Positions 1 through 9,314 of a stretch of DNA of 17,670 nt are shown piece by piece. The stretch is from Liolophura sinensis (lineage: Eukaryota; Mollusca; Polyplacophora; Chitonida; Chitonidae): the NCBI RefSeq assembly GCF_032854445.1, contig NW_027018529.1, positions 1-17,670 on the forward strand, written 5' to 3'. Numbering within the stretch: position 1 is the stretch's first letter; each line of letters starts with the position of its first letter. The notes beneath the pieces were generated by a model. It did no database searches and was not told the DNA's origin. It saw only the letters and a program-made list of their open reading frames with translations. The translations under genes and the position numbers were made by a program.

Positions 1-2
1 TT

Positions 3-548
3 ATGTCAAAATCACGTGCCCAGCAACGGCTCTTACTCCATGGAAACCAAGGAAATTTCCAATTTTTCAACAGCTGGAGATGCCTGACCCAATTGCGCAT
101 CTTTTGGCACCTTATTGATGTGGGTCAGTGTTCAATTGTACTTTTTACAGCAGACTGTATCAAGTACCTTGTGTTTTTTATATAAAAATGGTGTGGTTTT
201 TCTACATGTAGATAAAGACATTGAGTTTATCTTCGACTTAGAAGTAAGACATTTGCTGGGTGAGTTAAATGGGCTTGGCCAAAGATTTGACATCTTCTGG
301 GCTACCGAAGGGCACATAACTTATAATCAAAAGTTGAATATAGTAATGACCAGTCGCGATTGTACATAGTACATGTAGCCGATTTCAATTAGCAAAAGGA
401 CCAGGCAAAAATCCAAAAGTAAAAAAATGCTCCAATCGTGCTGGTAAGAGGCTAATCCGACGTATTTTGTGACGAGAAATCGAATGGTGCAAACCGCGTT
501 GCTCTCCGACCAATACTTTTGGCTGTAGCCACAATTGAATCATCATTT
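3..548. repeat. Satellite unit 1
   Basis: 546 bp; bases 1-2 are the end of the preceding unit. States A=C B=G C=T D=C..G E=A F=T G=T H=AA I=C..C J=G. Two 1-bp losses: GGCCAAAG instead of GGCCCAAAG, and a 7-A run at site H. Confidence 0.95.
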
Positions 549-1096
549 ATGTCAAAATCACGTGCCCAGCAACGGCTCTTACTCCATGGAAACCAAGGAA
601 ATTTGCAATTTTTCAACAGCTGGAGATGCCTGACCCAATTGCGCATCTTTTGGCACCTTATTGATGTGGGTCAGTGTTCAATTGTACTTTTTACAGCAGA
701 CTGTATCAAGTACCTTGTGGTTTTTATATAAAAATGGTGTGGTTTTTCTACATGTAGATAAAGACATTGAGTTTATCTTCGACTTAGAAGTAAGACATTT
801 GCTGGGTGAGTTAAATGGGCTTGGCCAAAGATTTGACATCTTCTGGGCTACCGAAGGGCACATAACTTATAATCAAAAGTTGAATATAGTAATGACCAGT
901 CGCGATTGTACATAGTACATTGTAGCCGATTTCAATTAGCAAAAGGACCAGGCAAAAATCCAAAAGTGGAAAAAATGTTCCAATGCTGCTGGTAAGAGGC
1001 TAATCCGACGTATTTTGTGACGAGAAATCGAATGGTGCAAACCGCGTTGCTCTCCGACCAATACTTTTGGCTGTAGCCACAATTGAATCATCATTT
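549..1096. repeat. Satellite unit 2
   Basis: 548 bp. A=G B=G C=G D=C..G E=A F=T G=T H=GG I=C..C J=G. One of only two units in which C and D are in the unusual combination, a likely recombinant between +172 and +217. Extra T in ACATTGTAGCC, balanced by GGCCAAAG. Confidence 0.95.
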
Positions 1097-1644
1097 ATGT
1101 CAAAATCACGTGCCCAGCAACGGCTCTTACTCCATGGAAACCAAGGAATTTTCCAATTTTTCAACACCTGGAGATGCCTGACCCAATTGCGCATCTTTTG
1201 GCACCTTATTGATGTGGGTCAGTGTTCAATTGTACTTTTTACAGCAGACTGTATCAAGTACCTTGTGTTTTTTATATAAAAATGGTGTGGTTTTTCTACA
1301 TGTAGATAAAGACATTGAGTTTATCTTCGACTTAGAAGTAAGACATTTGCTGGGTGAGTTAAATGGCTTGGCCCAAAGATTTGACATCTTCTGGGCTACC
1401 GAAGGGCACATAACTTTATAATCAAAAGTTGAATATAGTAATGACCAGTCGCGATTGTACATAGTACATGTAGCCGATTTCAATTAGCAAAAGGACCAGG
1501 CAAAAATCCAAAAGTGGAAAAAATGTTCCAATGCTGCTGGTAAGAGGCTAATCCGACGTATTTTGTGACGAGAAATCGAATGGTGCAAACCGCGTTGCTC
1601 TCCGACCAATACTTTTGGCTGTAGCCACAATTGAATCATCATTT
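1097..1644. repeat. Satellite unit 3
   Basis: 548 bp. A=C B=C C=T D=C..G E=A F=T G=T H=GG I=C..C J=G. Private changes: GGAATTTTCC near site A, extra T in AACTTTATAA, and one G missing in AAATGGCTTGG (the last shared with unit 4). Confidence 0.95.
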
Positions 1645-2191
1645 ATGTCAAAATCACGTGCCCAGCAACGGCTCTTACTCCATGGAAACCAAGGAAATTT
1701 GCAATTTTTCAACACCTGGAGATGCCTGACCCAATTGCGCATCTTTTGGCACCTTATTGATGTGGGTCAGTGTTCAATTGTACTTTTTACAGCAGACTGT
1801 ATCAAGTACCTTGTGGTTTTTATATAAAAATGGTGTGGTTTTTCTACATGTAGATAAAGAGATTAAGTTTATCTTCGACTTAGAAGTTAGACATTTGCTG
1901 GGTGAGTTAAATGGCTTGGCCCAAAGATTTGACATCTTCTGGGCTACCGAAGGGCACATAACTTATAATCAAAAGTTGAATATAGTAATGACCAGTCGCG
2001 ATTGTACATGGTACATGTAGCCGATTTCAATGAGCAAAAGGACCAGGCAAAAATCCAAAAGTGGAAAAAATGTTCCAATGCTGCTGGTAAGAGGCTAATC
2101 GACGTATTTTGTGACGAGAAATCGAATGGTGCAAACCGCGTTGCTCTCCGACCAATACTTTTGGCTGTAGCCACAATTGAATCATCATTTT
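1645..2191. repeat. Satellite unit 4
   Basis: 547 bp. A=G B=C C=G D=G..A E=A F=T G=G H=GG J=G. Lacks one C at GCTAATCGAC, a deletion shared only with adjacent unit 5. Also AAATGGCTTGG, GAAGTTAGAC, ACATGGTACATG, and an extra T at the right junction (CATTTTATG). Confidence 0.95.
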
Positions 2192-2738
2192 ATGTCAAAA
2201 TCACGTGCCCAGCAACGGCTCTTACTCCATGGAAACCAAGGAAATTTCCAATTTTTCAACACCTGGAGATGCCTGACCCAATTGCGCATCTTTTGGCACC
2301 TTATTGATGTGGGTCAGTGTTCAATTGTACTTTTTACAGCAGACTGTATCAAGTACCTTGTGGTTTTTATATAAAAATGGTGTGGTTTTTCTACATGTAG
2401 ATAAAGAGATTAAGTTTATCTTCGACTTAGAAGTAAGACATTTGCTGGGTGAGTTAAATGGGCTTGGCCCAAAGATTTGACATCTTCTGGGCTACCGAAG
2501 GGCACATAACTTATAATCAAAAGTTGAATATAGTAATGACCAGTCGCGATTGTACATAGTACATGTAGCCGATTTCAATTAGCAAAAGGACCAGGCAAAA
2601 ATCCAAAAGTGGAAAAAATGTTCCAATGCTGCTGGTAAGAGGCTAATCGACGTATTTTGTGACGAGAAATCGAATGGTGCAAACCGCGTTGCTCTCCGAC
2701 CAATACTTTTGGCTGTAGCCACAATTGAATCATCATTT
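2192..2738. repeat. Satellite unit 5
   Basis: 547 bp. A=C B=C C=G D=G..A E=A F=T G=T H=GG J=G. Shares the GCTAATCGAC deletion with unit 4, evidence of exchange between neighbours. Confidence 0.95.
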
Positions 2739-3287
2739 ATGTCAAAATCACGTGCCCAGCAACGGCTCTTACTCCATGGAAACCAAGGAAATTTGCAATT
2801 TTTCAACACCTGGAGATGCCTGACCCAATTGCGCATCTTTTGGCACCTTATTGATGTGGGTCAGTGTTCAATTGTACTTTTTACAGCAGACTGTATCAAG
2901 TACCTTGTGGTTTTTATATAAAAATGGTGTGGTTTTTCTACATGTAGATAAAGAGATTAAGTTTATCTTCGACTTAGAAGTAAGACATTTCGCTGGGTGA
3001 GTTAAATGGGCTTGGCCCAAAGATTTGACATCTTCTGGGCTACCGAAGGGCACATAACTTATAATCAAAAGTTGAATATAGTAATGACCAGTCGCGATTG
3101 TACATAGTACATGTAGCCGATTTCAATTAGCAAAAGGACCAGGCAAAAATCCAAAAGTGGAAAAAATGTTCCAATGCTGCTGGTAAGAGGCTAATCCGAC
3201 GTATTTTGTGACGAGAAATCGAATGGTGCAAACCGCGTTGCTCTCCGACCAATACTTTTGGCTGTAGCCACAATTGAATCATCATTT
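2739..3287. repeat. Satellite unit 6
   Basis: 549 bp. A=G B=C C=G D=G..A E=A F=T G=T H=GG I=C..C J=G. Private inserted C in CATTTCGCTGGG. Confidence 0.95.
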
Positions 3288-3836
3288 ATGTCAAAATCAC
3301 GTGCCCAGCAACGGCTCTTACTCCATGGAAACCAAGGAAATTTGCAATTTTTCAACAGCTGGAGATGCCTGACCCAATTGCGCATCTTTTGGCACCTTAT
3401 TGATGTGGGTCAGTGTTCAATTGTACTTTTTACAGCAGACTGTATCAAGTACCTTGTGGTTTTTATATAAAAATGGGTGTGGTTTTTCTACATGTAGATA
3501 AAGAGATTAAGTTTATCTTCGACTTAGAAGTAAGACATTTGCTGGGTGAGTTAAATGGGCTTGGCCCAAAGATTTGACATCTTCTGGGCTACCGAAGGGC
3601 ACATAACTTATAATCAAAAGTTGAATATAGTAATGACCAGTCGCGATTGTACATAGTACATGTAGCCGATTTCAATTAGCAAAAGGACCAGGCAAAAATC
3701 CAAAAGTGGAAAAAATGTTCCAATGCTGCTGGTAAGAGGCTAATCCGACGTATTTTGTGACGAGAAATCGAATGGTGCAAACCGCGTTGCTCTCCGACCA
3801 ATACTTTTGGCTGTAGCCACAATTGAATCATCATTT
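3288..3836. repeat. Satellite unit 7
   Basis: 549 bp. A=G B=G C=G D=G..A E=A F=T G=T H=GG I=C..C J=G. Extra G in AAATGGGTG. Otherwise the same type as unit 16. Confidence 0.95.
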
Positions 3837-4383
3837 ATGTCAAAATCACGTGCCCAGCAACGGCTCTTACTCCATGGAAACCAAGGAAATTTCCAATTTT
3901 TCAACAGCTGGAGATGCCTGACCCAATTGCGCATCTTTTGGCACTTATTGATGTGGGTCAGTGTTCAATTGTACTTTTTACAGCAGACTGTATCAAGTAC
4001 CTTGTGTTTTTTATATAAAAATGGTGTGGTTTTTCTACATGTAGATAAAGACATTGAGTTTATCTTCGACTTAGAAGTAAGACATTTGCTGGGTGAGTTA
4101 AATGGGCTTGGCCCAAAGATTTGACATCTTCTGGGCTACCGAAGGGCACATAACTTATAATCAAAAGTTGAATATAGTAATGACCAGTCGCGATTGTACA
4201 TAGTACATGTAGCCGATTTCAATTAGCAAAAGGACCAGGCAAAAAGCCAAAAGTGGAAAAAATGTTCCAATGCTGCTGGTAAGAGGGTAATCTGACGTAT
4301 TTTGTGACGAGAAATCGAATGGTGCAAACCGCGTTGCTCTCCGACCAATACTTTTGGCTGTAGCCACAATTGAATCATCATTT
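3837..4383. repeat. Satellite unit 8 (rare site-I form)
   Basis: 547 bp. A=C B=G C=T D=C..G E=A F=T G=T H=GG I=G..T J=G. The GAGGGTAATCTGAC form is seen only here and in unit 17. Private: C missing in GGCACTTAT, and AAAAAGCC. Confidence 0.95.
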
Positions 4384-4931
4384 ATGTCAAAATCACGTGC
4401 CCAGCAACGGCTCTTACTCCATGGAAACCAAGGAAATTTCCAATTTTTCAACACCTGGAGATGCCTGACCCAATTGCGCATCTTTTGGCACCTTATTGAT
4501 GTGGGTCAGTGTTCAATTGTACTTTTTACAGCAGACTGTATCAAGTACCTTGTGGTTTTTATATAAAAATGGTGTGGTTTTTCTACATGTAGATAAAGAG
4601 ATTAAGTTTATCTTCGACTTAGAAGTAAGACATTTGCTGGGTGAGTTAAATGGGCTTGGCCCAAAGATTTGACATCTTCTGGGCTACCGAAGGGCACATA
4701 ACTTATAATCAAAAGTTGAATATAGTAATGACCAGTCGCGATGGTACATAGTACATGTAGCCGATTTCAATTAGCAAAAGGACCAGGCAAAAATCCAAAA
4801 GTAAAAAAAATGCTCCAATCGTGCTGGTAAGAGGCTAATCCGACGTATTTTCTGACGAGAAATCGAATGGTGCAAACCGCGTTGCTCTCCGACCAATACT
4901 TTTGGCTGTAGCCACAATTGAATCATCATTT
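4384..4931. repeat. Satellite unit 9 (alpha)
   Basis: 548 bp. A=C B=C C=G D=G..A E=A F=G G=T H=AA I=C..C J=C. F=G (GCGATGGTAC) occurs only in units 9, 13, 18 and 27. Confidence 0.95.
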
Positions 4932-5479
4932 ATGTCAAAATCACGTGCCCAGCAACGGCTCTTACTCCATGGAAACCAAGGAAATTTGCAATTTTTCAAC
5001 ACCTGGAGATGCCTGACCCAATTGCGCATCTTTTGGCACCTTATTGATGTGGGTCAGTGTTCAATTGTACTTTTTACAGCAGACTGTATCAAGTACCTTG
5101 TGGTTTTTATATAAAAATGGTGTGGTTTTTCTACATGTAGATAAAGAGATTAAGTTTATCTTCGACTTAGAAGTAAGACATTTGCTGGGTGAGTTAAATG
5201 GGCTTGGCCCAAAGATTTGACATCTTCTGGGCTACCGAAGGGCACATAACTTATAATCAAAAGTTGAATATAGTAATGACCAGTCGCGATTGTACATAGT
5301 ACATGTAGCCGATTTCAATTAGCAAAAGGACCAGGCAAAAATCCAAAAGTGGAAAAAATGTTCCAATGCTGCTGGTAAGAGGCTAATCCGACGTATTTTC
5401 TGACGAGAAATCGAATGGTGCAAAGCGCGTTGCTCTCCGACCAATACTTTTGGCTGTAGCCACAATTGAATCATCATTT
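4932..5479. repeat. Satellite unit 10 (beta)
   Basis: 548 bp. A=G B=C C=G D=G..A E=A F=T G=T H=GG I=C..C J=C. Private GCAAAGCGCG in place of GCAAACCGCG. Confidence 0.95.
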
Positions 5480-6027
5480 ATGTCAAAATCACGTGCCCAG
5501 CAACGGCTCTTACTCCATGGAAACCAAGGAAATTTGCAATTTTTCAACAGCTGGAGATGCCTGACCCAATTGCGCATCTTTTGGCACCTTATTGATGTGG
5601 GTCAGTGTTCAATTGTACTTTTTACAGCAGACTGTATCAAGTACCTTGTGTTTTTTATATAAAAATGGTGTGGTTTTTCTACATGTAGATAAAGACATTG
5701 AGTTTATCTTCGACTTAGAAGTAAGACATTTGCTGGGTGAGTTAAATGGGCTTGGCCCAAAGATTTGACGTCTTCTGGGCTACCGAAGGGCACATAACTT
5801 ATAATCAAAAGTTGAATATAGTAATGACCAGTCGCGATTGTACATAGTACATGTAGCCGATTTCAATTAGCAAAAGGACCAGGCAAAAATCCAAAAGTAA
5901 AAAAAATGCTCCAATCGTGCTGGTAAGAGGCTAATCCGACGTATTTTGTGACGAGAAATCGAATGGTGCAAACCGCGTTGCTCTCCGACCAATACTTTTG
6001 GCTGTAGCCACAATTGAATCATCATTT
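5480..6027. repeat. Satellite unit 11 (gamma)
   Basis: 548 bp. A=G B=G C=T D=C..G E=G F=T G=T H=AA I=C..C J=G. First unit in the window with E=G (GACGTC). Confidence 0.95.
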
Positions 6028-6199
6028 ATGTCAAAATCACGTGCCCAGCAACGGCTCTTACTCCATGGAAACCAAGGAAATTTGCAATTTTTCAACAGCT
6101 GGAGATGCCTGACCCAATTGCGCATCTTTTGGCACCTTATTGATGTGGGTCAGTGTTCAATTGTACTTTTTACAGCAGACTGTATCAAGTACCTTGTGG

Positions 6200-6213
6200 T
6201 TTTTATATAAAAA
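6200..6213. promoter_or_regulatory. TATA-like perfect palindrome, one per unit (shown in unit 12)
   Basis: Five T, ATAT, five A: a 14-bp sequence identical on both strands, containing TATATAAAA. It recurs in nearly every unit with small changes in units 23, 27, 30 and 31. The match to a TATA box is seen directly, and it would read in both directions. Promoter activity is inference only: no recognised upstream element, start site or transcript supports it. It may equally be a flexible, easily melted A/T segment. Confidence 0.2.
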
Positions 6214-6226
6214 TGGTGTGGTTTTT

Positions 6227-6236
6227 CTACATGTAG
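6227..6236. repeat. 10-bp perfect palindrome CTACATGTAG, one per unit (shown in unit 12)
   Basis: Identical on both strands and kept in the units examined, starting 14 bp after the TATA-like palindrome. A second TACATGTA core sits about 168 bp downstream at 6396-6403. Symmetry of this kind suits a dimeric DNA-binding protein, but I recognise no specific site. Confidence 0.4.
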
Positions 6237-6386
6237 ATAAAGAGATTAAGTTTATCTTCGACTTAGAAGTAAGACATTTGCTGGGTGAGTTAAATGGGCT
6301 TGGCCCAAAGATTTGACGTCTTCTGGGCTACCGAAGGGCACATAACTTATAATCAAAAGTTGAATATAGTAATGACCAGTCGCGAT

Positions 6387-6403
6387 TGTACATAGTACAT
6401 GTA
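6387..6403. repeat. Nested palindrome TGTACATAGTACATGTA, one per unit (shown in unit 12)
   Basis: GTAC-ATA-GTAC is an inverted repeat with a 3-bp centre, overlapping the 8-bp palindrome TACATGTA. Diagnostic site F is its first base (G in units 9, 13, 18 and 27) and lies just outside the GTAC arm. Unit 4 has ACATGGTACATG and unit 2 has an inserted T in ACATTGTAG. Function unknown. Confidence 0.4.
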
Positions 6404-6419
6404 GCCGATTTCAATTAGC

Positions 6420-6454
6420 AAAAGGACCAGGCAAAAATCCAAAAGTGGAAAAAA
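6420..6454. other. A-tract cluster, possible intrinsic bend (shown in unit 12)
   Basis: Four A-runs on one strand at 6420-6423, 6433-6437, 6441-6444 and 6449-6454. Their centres are roughly 13.5, 7.5 and 9 bp apart, so helical phasing is only approximate. Clustered A-tracts are known to curve DNA and are common in satellites. In H=AA units the last run grows to 7 or 8 A, which would change any curvature. Confidence 0.3.
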
Positions 6455-6546
6455 TGTTCCAATGCTGCTGGTAAGAGGCTAATCCGACGTATTTTGTGAC
6501 GAGAAATCGAATGGTGCAAACCGCGTTGCTCTCCGACCAATACTTT

Positions 6547-6558
6547 TGGCTGTAGCCA
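6547..6558. repeat. TGGCT/AGCCA mini-hairpin, one per unit (shown in unit 12)
   Basis: Two 5-bp arms separated by GT. The sequence is well preserved across units, but the 2-nt loop makes a stable hairpin unlikely without a transcript, so a protein site or chance is as plausible. Confidence 0.3.
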
Positions 6559-6575
6559 CAATTGAATCATCATTT

Positions 6576-7122
6576 ATGTCAAAATCACGTGCCCAGCAAC
6601 GGCTCTTACTCCATGGAAACCAAGGAAATTTCCAATTTTTCAACACCTGGAGATGCCTGACCCAATTGCGCATCTTTTGGCACCTTATTGATGTGGGTCA
6701 GTGTTCAATTGTACTTTTTACAGCAGACTGTATCAAGTACCTTGTGGTTTTTATATAAAAATGGTGTGGTTTTTCTACATGTAGATAAAGAGATTAAGTT
6801 TATCTTCGACTTAGAAGTAAGACATTTGCTGGGTGAGTTAAATGGGCTTGGCCCAAAGATTTGACATCTTCTGGGCTACCGAAGGGCACATAACTTATAA
6901 TCAAAAGTTGAATATAGTAATGACCAGTCGCGATGGTACATAGTACATGTAGCCGATTTCAATTAGCAAAAGGACCAGGCAAAAATCCAAAAGTAAAAAA
7001 ATGCTCCAATCGTGCTGGTAAGAGGCTAATCCGACGTATTTTCTGACGAGAAATCGAATGGTGCAAACCGCGTTGCTCTCCGACCAATACTTTTGGCTGT
7101 AGCCACAATTGAATCATCATTT
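6576..7122. repeat. Satellite unit 13 (alpha)
   Basis: 547 bp. A=C B=C C=G D=G..A E=A F=G G=T H=AA I=C..C J=C. The A-run at site H is 7 instead of 8. Confidence 0.95.
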
Positions 7123-7670
7123 ATGTCAAAATCACGTGCCCAGCAACGGCTCTTACTCCATGGAAACCAAGGAAATTTGCAATTTTTCAACACCTGGAGA
7201 TGCCTGACCCAATTGCGCATCTTTTGGCACCTTATTGATGTGGGTCAGTGTTCAATTGTACTTTTTACAGCAGACTGTATCAAGTACCTTGTGGTTTTTA
7301 TATAAAAATGGTGTGGTTTTTCTACATGTAGATAAAGAGATTAAGTTTATCTTCGACTTAGAAGTAAGACATTTGCTGGGTGAGTTAAATGGGCTTGGCC
7401 CAAAGATTTGACATCTTCTGGGCTACCGAAGGGCACATAACTTATAATCAAAAGTTGAATATAGTAATGACCAGTCGCGATTGTACATAGTACATGTAGC
7501 CGATTTCAATTAGCAAAAGGACCAGGCAAAAATCCAAAAGTGGAAAAAATGTTCCAATGCTGCTGGTAAGAGGCTAATCCGACGTATTTTCTGACGAGAA
7601 ATCGAATGGTGCAAACCGCGTTGCTCTCCGACCAATACTTTTGGCTGTAGCCACAATTGAATCATCATTT
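7123..7670. repeat. Satellite unit 14 (beta)
   Basis: 548 bp. A=G B=C C=G D=G..A E=A F=T G=T H=GG I=C..C J=C. Same type as units 10 and 19. Confidence 0.95.
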
Positions 7671-8218
7671 ATGTCAAAATCACGTGCCCAGCAACGGCTC
7701 TTACTCCATGGAAACCAAGGAAATTTCCAATTTTTCAACAGCTGGAGATGCCTGACCCAATTGCGCATCTTTTGGCACCTTATTGATGTGGGTCAGTGTT
7801 CAATTGTACTTTTTACAGCAGACTGTATCAAGTACCTTGTGTTTTTTATATAAAAATGGTGTGGTTTTTCTACATGTAGATAAAGACATTGAGTTTATCT
7901 TCGACTTAGAAGTAAGACATTTGCTGGGTGAGTTAAATGGGCTTGGCCCAAAGATTTGACGTCTTCTGGGCTACCGAAGGGCACATAACTTATAATCAAA
8001 AGTTGAATATAGTAATGACCAGTCGCGATTGTACATAGTACATGTAGCCGATTTCAATGAGCAAAAGGACCAGGCAAAAATCCAAAAGTGGAAAAAATGT
8101 TCCAATGCTGCTGGTAAGAGGCTAATCCGACGTATTTTGTGACGAGAAATCGAATGGTGCAAACCGCGTTGCTCTCCGACCAATACTTTTGGCTGTAGCC
8201 ACAATTGAATCATCATTT
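7671..8218. repeat. Satellite unit 15 (gamma-like)
   Basis: 548 bp. A=C B=G C=T D=C..G E=G F=T G=G H=GG I=C..C J=G. Gamma in its middle part (C, D, E), but with the CAATGAGC form at G and GG at H, so it looks mosaic. Confidence 0.95.
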
Positions 8219-8766
8219 ATGTCAAAATCACGTGCCCAGCAACGGCTCTTACTCCATGGAAACCAAGGAAATTTGCAATTTTTCAACAGCTGGAGATGCC
8301 TGACCCAATTGCGCATCTTTTGGCACCTTATTGATGTGGGTCAGTGTTCAATTGTACTTTTTACAGCAGACTGTATCAAGTACCTTGTGGTTTTTATATA
8401 AAAATGGTGTGGTTTTTCTACATGTAGATAAAGAGATTAAGTTTATCTTCGACTTAGAAGTAAGACATTTGCTGGGTGAGTTAAATGGGCTTGGCCCAAA
8501 GATTTGACATCTTCTGGGCTACCGAAGGGCACATAACTTATAATCAAAAGTTGAATATAGTAATGACCAGTCGCGATTGTACATAGTACATGTAGCCGAT
8601 TTCAATTAGCAAAAGGACCAGGCAAAAATCCAAAAGTGGAAAAAATGTTCCAATGCTGCTGGTAAGAGGCTAATCCGACGTATTTTGTGACGAGAAATCG
8701 AATGGTGCAAACCGCGTTGCTCTCCGACCAATACTTTTGGCTGTAGCCACAATTGAATCATCATTT
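8219..8766. repeat. Satellite unit 16 (delta)
   Basis: 548 bp. A=G B=G C=G D=G..A E=A F=T G=T H=GG I=C..C J=G. Same states as unit 7. Confidence 0.95.
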
Positions 8767-9314
8767 ATGTCAAAATCACGTGCCCAGCAACGGCTCTTAC
8801 TCCATGGAAACCAAGGAAATTTGCAATTTTTCAACAGCTGGAGATGCCTGACCCAATTGCGCATCTTTTGGCACCTTATTGATGTGGGTCAGTGTTCAAT
8901 TGTACTTTTTACAGCAGACTGTATCAAGTACCTTGTGTTTTTTATATAAAAATGGTGTGGTTTTTCTACATGTAGATAAAGACATTGAGTTTATCTTCGA
9001 CTTAGAAGTAAGACATTTGCTGGGTGAGTTAAATGGGCTTGGCCCAAAGATTTGACATCTTCTGGGCTACCGAAGGGCACATAACTTATAATCAAAAGTT
9101 GAATATAGTAATGACCAGTCGCGATTGTACATAGTACATGTAGCCGATTTCAATTAGCAAAAGGACCAGGCAAAAATCCAAAAGTGGAAAAAATGTTCCA
9201 ATGCTGCTGGTAAGAGGGTAATCTGACGTATTTTGTGACGAGAAATCGAATGGTGCAAACCGCGTTGCTCTCCGACCAATACTTTTGGCTGTAGCCACAA
9301 TTGAATCATCATTT
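8767..9314. repeat. Satellite unit 17 (rare site-I form, between blocks 2 and 3)
   Basis: 548 bp. A=G B=G C=T D=C..G E=A F=T G=T H=GG I=G..T J=G. Counterpart of unit 8; it breaks the four-unit rhythm. Confidence 0.95.

Larger units (their letters stand above)
3288..6575. repeat. Segmental copy 1: units 7-12, recurring nine units downstream
   Basis: Units 7-12 have the same diagnostic states, in the same order, as units 16-21, except site A in unit 8 (C here, G in unit 17). The displacement is 4,930-4,931 bp throughout. The shared states include the rare site I form (G..T), seen only in units 8 and 17. The similarity continues through sites A-E of unit 13 versus unit 22 and then breaks by site F. 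This suggests a multi-unit duplication or unequal exchange. Private differences include an extra G in unit 7 at the AAATGGGTG run and a missing C in unit 8 at GGCACTTAT. Confidence 0.8.
4384..6575. repeat. Four-unit higher-order block 1 (alpha-beta-gamma-delta)
   Basis: Units 9-12. Alpha (unit 9) has A=C, B=C, F=G, H=AA, J=C. Beta (unit 10) has A=G, B=C, H=GG, J=C. Gamma (unit 11) has B=G, C=T, D=C..G, E=G, J=G. Delta (unit 12) has A=G, B=G, C=G, D=G..A, J=G. The block is 2,192 bp and each unit is exactly 548 bp. Confidence 0.75.
6028..6575. repeat. Satellite unit 12 (delta), used as the reference unit
   Basis: 548 bp with no private change noticed. A=G B=G C=G D=G..A E=G F=T G=T H=GG I=C..C J=G. 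Palindromes seen: CACGTG at 6038-6043, CCATGG at 6063-6068, CAGCTG at 6096-6101 (lost when B=C), the TATA palindrome at 6200-6213, CTACATGTAG at 6227-6236, GACGTC at 6315-6320 (lost when E=A), TACATGTA at 6396-6403 and TGGCTGTAGCCA at 6547-6558. No protein, tRNA, 5S rRNA or snRNA gene is evident on either strand. Confidence 0.96.
6576..8766. repeat. Four-unit higher-order block 2
   Basis: Units 13-16, directly adjoining block 1, 2,191 bp. Alpha and beta match block 1 at every diagnostic site; alpha has a 7-A run at site H instead of 8. Gamma (unit 15) differs from block 1 at A (C), G (G) and H (GG). Delta (unit 16) differs at E (A). The block is therefore a partly diverged copy. Confidence 0.7.

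Noticed and set aside
5931-6125. A 64-residue minus-strand open frame that recurs in most units
   Set aside because: It overlaps the plus-strand frame. Its variable sites A, B and J are all amino-acid changing (Cys/Trp, Leu/Val, Gln/Glu). It has no recognisable motif or consistent start context.
6139-6149. Inverted resemblance of TGATGTGGGTC to the plant snRNA upstream element
   Set aside because: It is on the wrong strand for the TATA-like motif downstream, differs at key bases, and no snRNA follows.
5998-6210. A 70-residue plus-strand open frame that recurs in most units
   Set aside because: It recurs only because the DNA does. The three common variable sites inside it (A, B, C) all change the amino acid (Leu/Phe, Ser/Thr, Val/Phe), and it is broken by indels in several units. 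No domain is recognisable and there is no sign of purifying selection.
6028-6575. Tandem 5S rRNA, snRNA, spliced-leader or tRNA-like gene unit
   Set aside because: Both strands of the unit were read for 5S box C, U1/U2/U6 signatures, known spliced-leader exons and pol III A/B boxes. Only a weak GTTCAATTG resemblance to a B box was found, with no matching A box.
6028-6575. CENP-B box
   Set aside because: The TTCG and CGAA occurrences in the unit were compared with the NTTCGNNNNANNCGGGN pattern. The best partial match (at CTTCGACTTAGAAG) lacks the CGGG half.
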